28,992 nucleotides of DNA. Origin: Branchiostoma floridae. Its lineage: Eukaryota > Chordata > Leptocardii > Amphioxiformes > Branchiostomatidae. Under the pieces are notes generated by a model that was not told where the DNA came from, ran no database searches, and saw only the letters and a list, made by a program, of their open reading frames with translations. The translations under genes and the position numbers were made by a program. The stretch is from NCBI RefSeq assembly GCF_000003815.2, contig NC_049983.1, forward strand, positions 29,521,026 to 29,550,017, in the 5' to 3' direction. Numbering within the stretch: the first letter of the stretch is position 1; each line of letters opens with the position of its first letter. Shown here in pieces: positions 1 to 8,914 of the stretch.

Positions 1-2
1 TT

Positions 3-629
3 CGTGAGGCATACAATACTGTTTCATCGAAGGAACATGATTGGATTGTCCACGTAAAAAATATCCTCAATTACCAAGGCTTTGGACACATATGGCTGAA
101 CCCGAGGTCATACCACATAGATACAATCACCACTCAGCTACGACAACGTTTACAAGATATATACGTGCAAAATTGGCATTCCTCTATTCGAAACAATTCC
201 AAACTCTCCTCTCTTTCTACATTGAACACGCATTACAAGCAAGAAAACTACATTTCAACTATTAAGAGCCTTGACGTTCGTAGAGCAATCACACAACTCA
301 GAATTGGCTGTCACAAATTGAATATAGAAACCGGGAGATTCCAAATAATCCCAATCGACCATAGGGTATGTCCATTCTGTCCAGAGCTAATTGAAGACGA
401 ATATCACTTTATGGTTGTATGTCCCAAATATTCTGATGTACGAAATTCTCTGTACACAAAACTGTCATCTTATACACAAGGATTTATCTCAATGGACCTT
501 AAGTGCAAATTCAAATACATCATGACATGTGACAATCCCTGTATGACAGATATAGGAAAATATATCAAAGAAGGTCTAGGCATTAGAAATTCCCTCAATG
601 ATTGTAAAACCTCCAATGATAGTAAGTAA
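3..629 (+). mobile_element. Non-LTR retrotransposon (LINE), C-terminal end of ORF2, truncated by window edge
   Basis: One reading frame is open from base 3 to the TAA at 627-629, about 208 codons, with no start inside the window, so this is the 3' end of a longer ORF. The frame contains a GFGHIW stretch near the left edge and a cysteine-histidine knuckle, C-x2-C-x8-H-x4-C (CPFC to the C of VVCPKY, about 369-426). That arrangement, followed by an 'EDEYHF..VCPKY' type sequence, is a familiar C-terminal signature of LINE ORF2 proteins, downstream of the reverse transcriptase and thought to contact RNA or DNA. The polymerase and endonuclease domains would lie left of the window. I see no frameshift in this piece, so the copy may be young. 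Its clade cannot be set from the tail alone. Confidence 0.8.
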
Positions 630-765
630 CTTATCCCATACTACAACTTCTGTATTAGTTAGATAAGCGTTAAGTTATAGAACTGTAGTTATGTAGATGC
701 CATACTTTGTACCCCGTACAACTGTTGTGCAATAAAGTTATTGTATCATGATAATAGATGACCCC
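630..765 (+). other. LINE 3' untranslated tail with polyadenylation signal
   Basis: After the ORF stop there is about 100 bp of AT-rich sequence and then AATAAA at 731-736, followed by an A/T-rich end with short ATGATA-like repeats. This fits the 3' end of the LINE copy. The exact end is not defined, because I cannot identify a target-site duplication without the 5' end. Confidence 0.55.
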
Positions 766-939
766 TAGGCCCTGCAGATCATAATGCCTGTCCACAGCAC
801 CCAGGCAGCAAATCCCGAGCCTGCCCCGAGCGGCTTCCTGCAGCTAGTATCGATTTCTCTCATCCTTCTCACGGCTGCAGAGATGGATGTCAGGGCCGAG
901 CTGTCGCCATGTAGTCGTTCTGGAGGCTGCGAACGGCCG
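766..939. other. Unassigned, more GC-rich segment
   Basis: About 170 bp with higher GC than its surroundings lies between the LINE tail and the first minisatellite. A 78-codon frame opens at 784 but runs into the tandem array and resembles nothing I recognise. I do not call a gene here. Confidence 0.4.
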
Positions 940-1590
940 ATTACACCGATACAAGGTCCTGATGTGTATACTTCATCATTAGCACAGTTACTGGTCCTGC
1001 TGTATATACTTCATCATTAGCATAGTTACTGGGACCTACTGAACATACGTTACCGGGTCTTACTGCATGTAACACCGATACAAGGTCCTGCTGCATATAC
1101 TTCGTCATTAGCACAGTTACTGGGACCTACTGAACATACGTTACCGGGTCTTACCGCATGTAACACCGATACAAGGTCCTGCTGTATATACTTCATTATC
1201 AGCACAGTTACTGGGACCTACTGAACATACGTTACCGGGTCTTACTGCATGTAACACCGATACAAGGTCCTGCTGTATATACTTCATTATCAGCACAGTT
1301 ACTGGGACCTACTGAACATACGTTACCGGGTCTTACTGCATGTAACACCGATACAAGGTCCTGCTCTATATACTTCATCATTAGCATAGTTACTGGGACC
1401 TACTGAACATACGTTACCGGGTCTTACTGCATGTAACACCGATACAAGGTCCTGTTGTATATACTTCATTATTAGCATAGTTATTGGGACCTACTGTTTG
1501 TATGAAACGCCGTTATAGGGACCTACTGTATATACATCATCATTAGCACAGTTACTGGGACATGCTGAACGTACGTATGACCCAGTGTTC
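940..1590. repeat. Minisatellite, about 91-bp unit, about 5-6 copies
   Basis: The marker GATACAAGGTCCTG recurs at about 91-bp spacing (near 1075, 1166, 1258, 1349 and 1440), with a more diverged copy near 946 and a decayed one to about 1590. Units share GGGACCTACTGAACATACG and TTACCGGGTCTTACTGCATG. Central copies are nearly identical and edge copies are diverged, as expected for arrays evolving by unequal exchange. It does not encode a protein in any consistent frame. Confidence 0.92.
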
Positions 1591-1889
1591 TAAGTAAGCC
1601 AGCCTGAAATTTCCCCTAAATCCTGTCGAAGGCATGACTATTCTAGGGGAATCCGATACATGCTCCCCGTGGAAAATTACTAAATGTAAACACTTGAAAA
1701 GCTATTTCTTTTATTTGTAAAAAGATGGGGTAGGTAGATTGGTAAGTTGTAAAGTTGTATGTGTGTAATATATTCAACGCTTTAAGACTATTTTTAACTG
1801 CAAAACATAGTACATTTCAGTTATTGAAGGCTGTTATTGTATGTTTTGTCTAAACGACGACGTAATGAACCATTCATTACCATCATAAG
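1591..1889. other. Unique AT-rich spacer, nothing recognised
   Basis: I see no ORF, repeat or RNA-like element in this stretch between two minisatellite regions. Confidence 0.5.
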
Positions 1890-3246
1890 GTGGCCTACAG
1901 ATACATTTATGGACTCCAGAGCTACAGTAAAGAAGTCTAGAGCTAAGGTGAACGACAGATACATTTATGGACTCCAGAGCTACAGTAAAGAAGTCTAGAA
2001 CTAAGGTGAACGATAGTTACATTTATGGACACCGGAGCTACAGTAAAGAAGTCTAGAACTAACAGTTACATTTATAAAGACTAGCGCTAAGCTGGATTAT
2101 GGATACAGTAGCGAACACTAGAGCTAAGCTGGACTACAGATATAATAGCGAACACTAGAGCTAAGCTGGACTACAGATATAATAGTGAACACTAGAGCTA
2201 AGCTGGACTACAGATATAATAGCGAACACTAGAGCTAAGCTGGACTACAGATATAATAGCGAACACTAGAGCTAAGCTGGACTACAGATATAATAGCGAA
2301 CACTAGAGCTAAGCTGGACTACAGATATAATAGTGAACACTAGAGCTAAGCTGGACTACAGATATAATAGTGAACACTAGAGCTAAGCTGGACTACAGAT
2401 ACAGTAGTCATTTACACTTTTCTATCACAAAATCCTAAAAATGTCTTTTTTTACAGTTCTGAACACCAGAACGCTAGACTACAGATATGATAGTGAACAC
2501 TAGTAATACACTGGACTACAGATATAATAGTGAACACTAGAGCTAAGCTGGACTACAGATACAGTAGTCATTTACACTTTTCTATCACAAAATCCTAAAA
2601 ATGTCTTTTTTTTTACAGTTCTGAACACCAGAACGCTAGGCTACAGATATAATAGTGAACACTAGAGCTAAGCTGGACTACAGATACAGTAGTCATAAAC
2701 ACTTTTCTATCACAAAATCCTAAAAATGTTTTTTTTTACAGTTCTGAACACCAGAACGCTAGGCTACAGATATAATAGTGAACACTAGTAATACGCTGGA
2801 CTACAGATATAATAGTAAACACTAGAGCTACATGTACGTTGGACTACAGATCCAGTAGTCATTAACAATTTTCGATCACGAAAATGTCTGCATTACAAAT
2901 CATTGACGGAATGTCCCGTGCATGTGTTTCTTAAAGAGGTTAGATGCCGTGCAAAGTAGCTGGTGCGATACAGACACATTAATGAAGACTAGAGCTAAGC
3001 TGGGCTACATATGCAGTTAGGAACACCAGTCAAGAGGTAATCTGGACTACAGATATAGTAGTAAACACTAGAGCTAGGTTGGACTACATATATAGTTATG
3101 GATACTAAAGCTTACATGTAGCTGAACTACAGCTACAGTTCTGAACATTAGAGCTAAGCTGGACTACATATGCAGTTAACATATGTAGTCCAGATACATT
3201 ACAGATACAGTTCTGAACACTAGAGCTAAGCTGGACTGCATATGCA
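1890..3246. repeat. Composite minisatellite: 37-bp core unit plus higher-order blocks
   Basis: The array begins with about three units of about 60 bp (ACATTTATGGACTCC, CAGAGCTACAGTAAAGAAG). From about 2110 to 2400 a 37-bp unit (GAACACTAGAGCTAAGCTGG then ACTACAGATATAATAGC) repeats eight or nine times with few changes. From 2400 to 2850 a larger block, which adds TCTATCACAAAATCCTAAAA and a T-run, is repeated three times and embeds copies of the 37-bp unit. From 2950 onward the units decay. The same family resumes at 4138 after an inserted element. Confidence 0.92.
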
Positions 3247-4137
3247 CCCTCAAACACCCGACTGGGGTCCATTTGGACCCCAGGCGCAAACTTTGAAGTG
3301 CCATTTGAACATTTTTGATCTGAAGAAAAATTCCTTACGTGACTTTGTCAGTTGATATCTGCTGTACCTTCTCCTAAGTTTTTACGAAGATTGGTACAAT
3401 ACTGAAATAGTACAATACTCCTGAACTACTTATTGTATGACCACCAAACTTTTAGAGATTGATAAAAATGTTAAACCAAATCCACAAAAAACTTTTGTGT
3501 CATCACCATATAATATGACGACATTATGACGTCATTTAGCTTATGAGGGCGGCCATCTTGGATTTTGACCAATGACGTTATGAAATTGACATAAATTATA
3601 AATTTTAAATCATGAATATTACATTAGATTTCATAGAATTTAATTTTTGTTAGAAAACAAGTGTACATTACCAAGAAAACCTTGTTTAATTCGAAATTGG
3701 TAAATTTTGGCAAAAATATGCCTGTCATAATTCCGTTGCCATGGCAACCCCCAAAAATGATAAACTTACTTTATTGACATTATTTTTTTTTGCTAAGAAT
3801 ATTCTGTAATAGATTACTAAGTTTCGTAGCTTTAGCTCAGGCCGTTCATGAGTTATACGCCATGAAAGTTGCTGAGGGCCTCAAAATTCCACTCTCTGGT
3901 CAGAATAGGTTTAGTGCAAAACTGGTCCTTCTGATCTTTTGCATGGATTATGATGATAAGCTGGAATTAGCAAAACCTTAACATCTCAAAATATTCCTCT
4001 TACATTGATGAAGCAATATATGCATAATGATCACCGATAGGAATTGGAATTAAGATTTTATGAACAAAACATTTTGGGGTCCGTTTGGACCCCACTTGGT
4101 CATTTTAGTCGCAAAAAAAAGTTCGGGGGCTTGAGGG
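3247..4137. mobile_element. Non-autonomous DNA transposon, TTAA (piggyBac-like) ends, inserted in the minisatellite
   Basis: A unique 891-bp block interrupts the 37-bp satellite family. Its ends are inverted: the left begins CCCTCAAACACCCGA and the right, read in reverse, begins CCCTCAAGCCCCCGAA. The right end is followed directly by TTAA (4138-4141). CCCT-type termini next to TTAA are typical of piggyBac-like elements, although the left flank reads TGCA rather than TTAA. Each end also carries an 18-bp palindrome, GGGGTCCATTTGGACCCC on the left (about 3264) and a one-base variant on the right (about 4077). There is no transposase ORF; the longest frame, 3790-3981, is 63 codons and unrecognised. 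I infer a MITE-like element mobilised in trans. Confidence 0.65.
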
Positions 4138-4300
4138 TTAACATATGTATTCCAGATACATTACAGATACAGCTCTGAACACTAGAGTTAAGTTTGACTA
4201 CAGATAGTAACGGATACTAAAGCCTAACTGAACTACAGATACAGTTCTGAACACTAGAGCTAAGTTGGACCATAGATACAGTTATGGGTACTAGCACAGA
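4138..4300. repeat. Continuation of the 37-bp satellite family
   Basis: Units with CTGAACACTAGAG, TAAGTTGGAC and ACAGATACAG resume directly after the inserted element, showing that the element landed inside a pre-existing array. The following 120 bp (4301-4420) is transitional sequence in which I see no feature. Confidence 0.85.
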
Positions 4301-4424
4301 TAGTATCATGACCTCAATGGTCGGTGCCAAATTGTAAATGTGTTAATTGGCAGAGAGACACGATGCCCAGCACCCTAGTCGATGGGTTGTCAGAGAGGTC
4401 TTATGTGGCCGATGCGTTTTTATT

Positions 4425-4677
4425 GTGGCTTTTGTCAGAGAGGTCCGATGTATTTTACTGTGCCTTTTTAACGGCGAGGTCCGACATGGCTTTTACTGTG
4501 CCTTTTTGACGGCGAGGTCCGACATGGTTTTTACTGTGCCTTTTTGACGGCGAGGTCCGACATGGTTTTCACTGTGCCTTTTTAACGGCGAGGTCCGACA
4601 TGGTTTTTACTGTGCCTTTTTGACGGCGATGTCCGACATGGTTTTTACTGTGCCTTTTTGACGGCGAGGTCCGGAGC
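4425..4677. repeat. 38-bp minisatellite at the 3' end of the Kv channel gene
   Basis: The unit GCGAGGTCCGACATGG followed by TTTTTACTGTGCCTTTTTGACG recurs at 38-bp spacing (4474, 4512, 4550 and onward), about six copies with a diverged left edge. Its right edge overlaps the last codons of the Kv reading frame, so the final residues and the TAA of that frame lie in the repeat. Confidence 0.92.
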
Positions 4678-6045
4678 CCAGTGGTCCAGGTACCCAGGGT
4701 GACAGTTGTTCTCCGTGACGTGGCTCTCCGTGGTGGTCTCCAGGCAGTGCATGAGGTGGTCGCGCTGCAGCAGGAACTCGCGCTCCTCGTAAGTCGGCCT
4801 CGTGCCCCGCACCAGGTGCCGCCCCCTGTCGCCGCCCTTTTTGGACTGGATGACGTTGGTGAAGTTGGAGACGATGACGGTGAGCGGCAGCGTGAGCAGG
4901 ATGACGCTCGTGATGGAGCAGAACGCCGTCACCAGCTTGCCGGGGATCGTGCGCGGAGTCATGTCACCGTACCCAAGCGTCGTCATGGTGACGATGATGT
5001 ACCAGAATCCCTCCGGGATGCTGGAGAAGAAGGAGTTGGGGTGGTTCCGCTCGGCGTAGAACACCATCGTGGCGAAGATGATGACGGCCATGCTGAGGGC
5101 GAACAGGAGGAAGCCCAAGTCCCGGGCGCAGCCCTTCAGCGTGTCGCCTAGCAACCGCAGGCCGGGGGAGGAGCGCGACAGTTTGAAGATGCGGAAGACG
5201 CGGAAGACTCGCAGCGTGACGAACAGCCCGTTGACGCTGTTGTTGGCCGGGATGCACAGCCCGATGTAGAAGGGCAGGATGGACACGATGTCGATGACGC
5301 TCATGGCGCTCTTCACGAACCTGGCTCTGTCTGGCGCCGCGAACAGTCGCACCAGGTACTCGGCCGTGAAGATGACGACACAGGCCGTCTCCAGGCAGGA
5401 GAAGGACAGCGAGTAGCGCAGCCCGCACGGCATCTTCTCCACCATCTTGGGCGGGAAGGGCGCGCAGTTCAGCGTCTCCACAACGTTCGCGAACACGGAC
5501 ACGGCGATGAAGAAGCCGGTGACGTAGAAGAAGACGAGTCCCAGCGTCGTCTCGTCAGGGTTCTCCACGATGCGCCAGATTTTCTCCCGGAACGTCGCGG
5601 GCTCGGGCGGCACCTGCGCGTCCCGGGCCGCCGCGCTGACGGACGCCTCGTGCGCCTCCTTCTTGTCGATGTAGGCTTCGCGGCAGCACGGACCGATCGA
5701 GTCCGCGTCATTCGGGATGCCGAAAAAGCGGAGCTCCTCGTCATACGCGGACACGCTCTCGCTCTCGGGGTAGTGAAGCCTGCCGGTGCGGTAGAAGCTC
5801 AGGATGTAGCGGAACAGGTCCGGGTCCCTGTCGAAAAAGTATTCTCCTTTCCCGTCATCGAAGAAATAGTCTTTTTCGTCGCTGCCGAGCAGAGTGTCCG
5901 GGTACCTCTCTAGCAGGTGCCGCCATATTTCAAACCTGGTTCCTCCCACGTTCAGGGCGAGGCGCTCGGCTCCGGCGCGCCGCCTCTTCAGGGGGAGGGG
6001 CGGCACGTACACAGGCTGGCACGCCGCCGTGTACAGCACCACACT
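4645..6045 (-). CDS. Kv4/Shal-like voltage-gated potassium channel alpha subunit, 5' end undetermined
   Basis: This encodes a plasma-membrane K+ channel subunit. In order the frame shows a T1 tetramerisation domain (LNVGGTRFEIW, ERYPDTLLGS, YFFDRDPDLFRYILSFYRTG), six hydrophobic segments, an S4 with LRVFRVFRIFKLSR spacing, and the filter TLGYGD at 4963-4980. The Kv4 assignment rests on ISAYDEEL-like T1 sequence, 'FYVTGFFIAVSVFANVVET' in S1, and an HLMHCLETTTE motif matching the conserved Kv4 C-terminus. No intron interrupts T1 to the C-tail. Oddities: the S6 gate reads PLT instead of PVP; a T1 zinc-ligand cysteine is serine; the C-tail ends about 70 residues after S6, much shorter than usual, with the stop inside a minisatellite. 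No in-frame ATG lies between the upstream stop (7063-7065) and T1, so the N-terminus is in another exon or the copy is defective. The start given is only where homology begins. Confidence 0.87.
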   Translation of the reverse strand, partial: SVVLYTAACQPVYVPPLPLKRRRAGAERLALNVGGTRFEIWRHLLERYPDTLLGSDEKDYFFDDGKGEYFFDRDPDLFRYILSFYRTGRLHYPESESVSAYDEELRFFGIPNDADSIGPCCREAYIDKKEAHEASVSAAARDAQVPPEPATFREKIWRIVENPDETTLGLVFFYVTGFFIAVSVFANVVETLNCAPFPPKMVEKMPCGLRYSLSFSCLETACVVIFTAEYLVRLFAAPDRARFVKSAMSVIDIVSILPFYIGLCIPANNSVNGLFVTLRVFRVFRIFKLSRSSPGLRLLGDTLKGCARDLGFLLFALSMAVIIFATMVFYAERNHPNSFFSSIPEGFWYIIVTMTTLGYGDMTPRTIPGKLVTAFCSITSVILLTLPLTVIVSNFTNVIQSKKGGDRGRHLVRGTRPTYEEREFLLQRDHLMHCLETTTESHVTENNCHPGYLDHWAPDLAVKKAQ

Positions 6046-7110
6046 TCCGGCACACCTGTCATTTCTGCACACCTGTCCATTCTCATACCGTCTTACACAG
6101 CACCCCAGGACAGGTAAATCTTCACACAGTCTTACACAGCACCTCCGGACAGGTAAATCTTCACACCGTCTTACACAGCACCTCCGGACAGGTAAATCTT
6201 CACACCGTCTTACACAGCACCTCAGGACAGGTAAATCTTCACACAGTCTTACACAGCACCTCCCGACAGGTAAATCTTCACACAGTCTTACACAGCACCT
6301 CCGGACAGGTAAATCTTCACACAGTCTTACACAGCACCTCAGGACAGGTAAATCTTCACACAGTCTTACACAGCACCTCAGGACAGGTAAATCTTCACAC
6401 AGTCTTACACAGCACCTCAGGACAGGTAAATCTTCACACAGTCTTACACAGCACCCCAGGACAGGTAAATCTTCACACAGTCTTACACAGCACCTCAGGA
6501 CAGGTAAATCTTCGCACAGTCTTACACAGCACCTCCCGACAGGTAAATCTTCACACAGTCTTACACAGCACCTCCGGACAGGTAAATCTTCACACAGTCT
6601 TACACAGCACCCCAGGACAGGTAAATCTTCACACAGTCTTACACAGCACCTCAGGACAGGTAAATCTTCGCACAGTCTTACACAGCACCTCCGGACAGGT
6701 AAATCTTCACACAGTCTTACACAGCACCTCAGGACAGGTAAATCTTCACACAGTCTTACACAGCACCTCAGGACAGGTAAATCTTCACACAGTCTTACAC
6801 AGCACCTCAGGACAGGTAAATCTTCACACAGTCTTACACAGCACCTCAGGACAGGTAAATCTTCACACAGTCTTACACAGCACCTCAGGACAGGTAAATC
6901 TTCACACAGTCTTACACAGCACCTCAGGACAGGTAAATCTTCGCACAGTCTTACACAGCACCTCAGGACAGGTAAATCTTCGCACAGTCTTACACAGCAC
7001 CTCCGGACAGGTAAATCTTCACAGTTGTTCAGGTTAGAGCACCACACTTCCCGTACACCTGGTCATTTCCGCACACCTGTCCATTTTCATACCGTCTTAG
7101 AGTTCCACAG
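6046..7110. repeat. 39-bp minisatellite (about 24 copies) bracketed by a duplicated about 70-bp flank
   Basis: The 39-bp unit, plus strand ACAGGTAAATCTTCACACAG then TCTTACACAGCACCTCAGG, runs from about 6100 to 7020 with only a few variable positions. Because 39 is divisible by three, the array stays open on both strands; on the minus strand it is in frame with the Kv exon and reads CEDLPVLRCCVRL per unit. I regard those translations as by-products unless transcript data say otherwise. The same flank sits on both sides of the array: a segment containing CACCACACTTCC, CACACCTGTCCATT and CATACCGTCTTA occurs at about 6036-6100 and again at about 7038-7100. The inner copy includes Kv-frame sequence (SVVL). 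Confidence 0.93.
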
Positions 7111-7959
7111 CAGTAAATTGAAATATAAACCTCCACGGCTGTGCAGGTAAACATGTACACCGTCTTATAGAACACCACAGCAGTCCAGGTAAACTCCACA
7201 GTAGTACAGGTAAACCTACCCACCTCTACACATCTGTCCATATTTACACCTCTCCGTATTCACACTGCTTCGTACGCGTCTTGCACAGGTATTAGCTTTT
7301 CCGCTTATCGATCATTGCCTCCATTTTTTAGCCTTGGGAAAAACATGCGTAACAGGTTCCCCCGGGGCCAGATGAACAGGTTCACGGTGTGACAGGTTCA
7401 CCCGCACGAGTCAGTAGAAGCCGCGCGGAGTCAGTAGAAGCCGATTTCAGCCACTCCTTTCAGCACACTTGGAGCAGGTTGCAGTATCTCACGGCAAAGA
7501 GAGCATGCGCGCTTGTTAACTCGACCCGACAGGTCCTTCCTTCCTTAGTAAATCTTGTACGTCTTGATTCTCATGTTCGCCTCCCGCTCCCTTCGCCATC
7601 CCTGTTCCTCGGGCCGGGGCCTACCTTCCTGCCCAGCCGGTGACTCCGAAGCAGCGGCTCGGAGCTACATGCACCTCCTGCCGAAGCGATGCCGCGGGAA
7701 CAGCGGTCCGTTTCAGCCCGTACAGCGTAGAGACTCGGCGCCGAACGCTCCCCAGATACGAGATGTAGTTCAGGCCCTACATACGTAATGACTGGTTCAG
7801 AACCTACATACGTAATGACTGCATAGAAACAGGGCGACGTTAGCAGTGATGAACGAGCCTGTCAGATCAATGGCTGCGGTCGGAAGCCGGGCTGTAACGC
7901 GCACGTCTCCGCGGCTCTGCGCCAGCCTGATAATAGCGCACATGCATTATTGATAACCA
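7111..7959. other. Mixed intergenic or intronic segment
   Basis: 7111-7250 holds decayed CAGGTAAAC-bearing repeat units. Short direct repeats are visible: AGTCAGTAGAAGCCG twice near 7410-7445, and CCTACATACGTAATGACTG twice near 7776-7820. The region 7560-7950 is richer in GC. If the Kv gene has an upstream exon it should lie here or further right on the minus strand, but I found no frame resembling a Kv4 N-terminus. Plus-strand frames of 77-84 codons are unrecognised and are not called. Confidence 0.4.
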
Positions 7960-7964
7960 GAGCG

Positions 7965-8100
7965 GGGCAGGCAGGTAATAAACTATTCACACATAGCGGG
8001 GCAGGCAGGTAATAAACTATTCATACATGGCGGGGCAGGCAGGTAATAAACCATTCACACATAGCGGGGCGCGCAGGTAATAAACCATTCATACATGGCG
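7965..8100. repeat. 34-bp minisatellite, 4 copies
   Basis: The marker GCAGGTAATAAAC recurs at 7971, 8005, 8039 and 8073, exactly 34 bp apart, with CATTCACACATAGCGGGG between. It shares the CAGGTAA core with the neighbouring 39-bp and 44-bp arrays although the rest of the unit differs. Confidence 0.9.
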
Positions 8101-8224
8101 GAGCCAGTCCTGGCCTATGCACATACATGCATACATTAAGGGGCGGCAGGTGATTTATAAACCCTGCATTAAACATCTGTACATAACAGGGCGCACGCAC
8201 GTAGCGAACAAACATGGACTATTT

Positions 8225-8735
8225 ATACATAACGGGGTGCGCAGGTAACACCCAAACATAAACCATTTATACATAACAGGGTGTGCAGGTAACACCCAAA
8301 CATAAACCATTTATACATAACAGGGTACGCAGGTAACACAAACATAAACCATTTATACATAACAGGGTGTGCAGGTAACACAAACATAAACCATTTATAC
8401 ATAACGGGGTGCGCAGGTAACACACAAACATAAACCATAACAGGGTACGCAGGTAACACGCAAACATAAACCATTTATACATAACAGGGTGCGCAGGTAA
8501 CACCCAAACATAAACCATTTATACATAACAGGGTACGCAGGTAACACCCAAACATAAACCATTTATACATAACAGGGTACGCAGGTAACACCCAAACATA
8601 AACCATTTATACATAACGGGGCGCGCAGGTAACACCTAAACATAAACCATTTATACATAACGGGGTGCGCAGGTAACACCCAAACATAAACCATTTATAC
8701 ATAACGGGCGCGCAGGTAACACCAGAACATTCACC
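8225..8735. repeat. 44-bp minisatellite, about 11 copies
   Basis: GCAGGTAACACCC recurs at 44-bp spacing (8241, 8285, 8329 and onward) with AACATAAACCATTTATACAT and AACAGGGT between. One unit near 8430 is shortened by loss of the TTTATACAT segment. Translations of this array are repetitive and are not called as genes. The unique bases before it (8101-8224) carry nothing I recognise. Confidence 0.93.
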
Positions 8736-8914
8736 ATCTATACGGCAGCAGTACAACAACCCATTGTAGATCATCATCATCGGCCGAAGTGCTCATTATA
8801 GATAACGCACGTATCCCGGAAAATAGGTGTTAAACACAGGAGACAATTAACCAATCGGTAATCAATATCAGAAATAGCTTCAGAGTAACTGATAAAGGAG
8901 ACTCCGAAACCGAT
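8736..8914. other. Short unique spacer
   Basis: I see no feature between the 44-bp array and the start of the 56-bp array. Confidence 0.4.

Noticed and set aside
784-1020. A 78-codon plus-strand frame with a hydrophobic stretch
   Set aside because: It runs into the 91-bp minisatellite, has no recognisable homology or splice context, and its hydrophobicity alone is not evidence.
4645-7047. An 800-residue minus-strand protein joining the minisatellite translation to the Kv channel
   Set aside because: It has no ATG start (the first codon is GTG), and the 39-bp unit is open on both strands because 39 is a multiple of three. Only the part from about 6045 downward shows channel homology.
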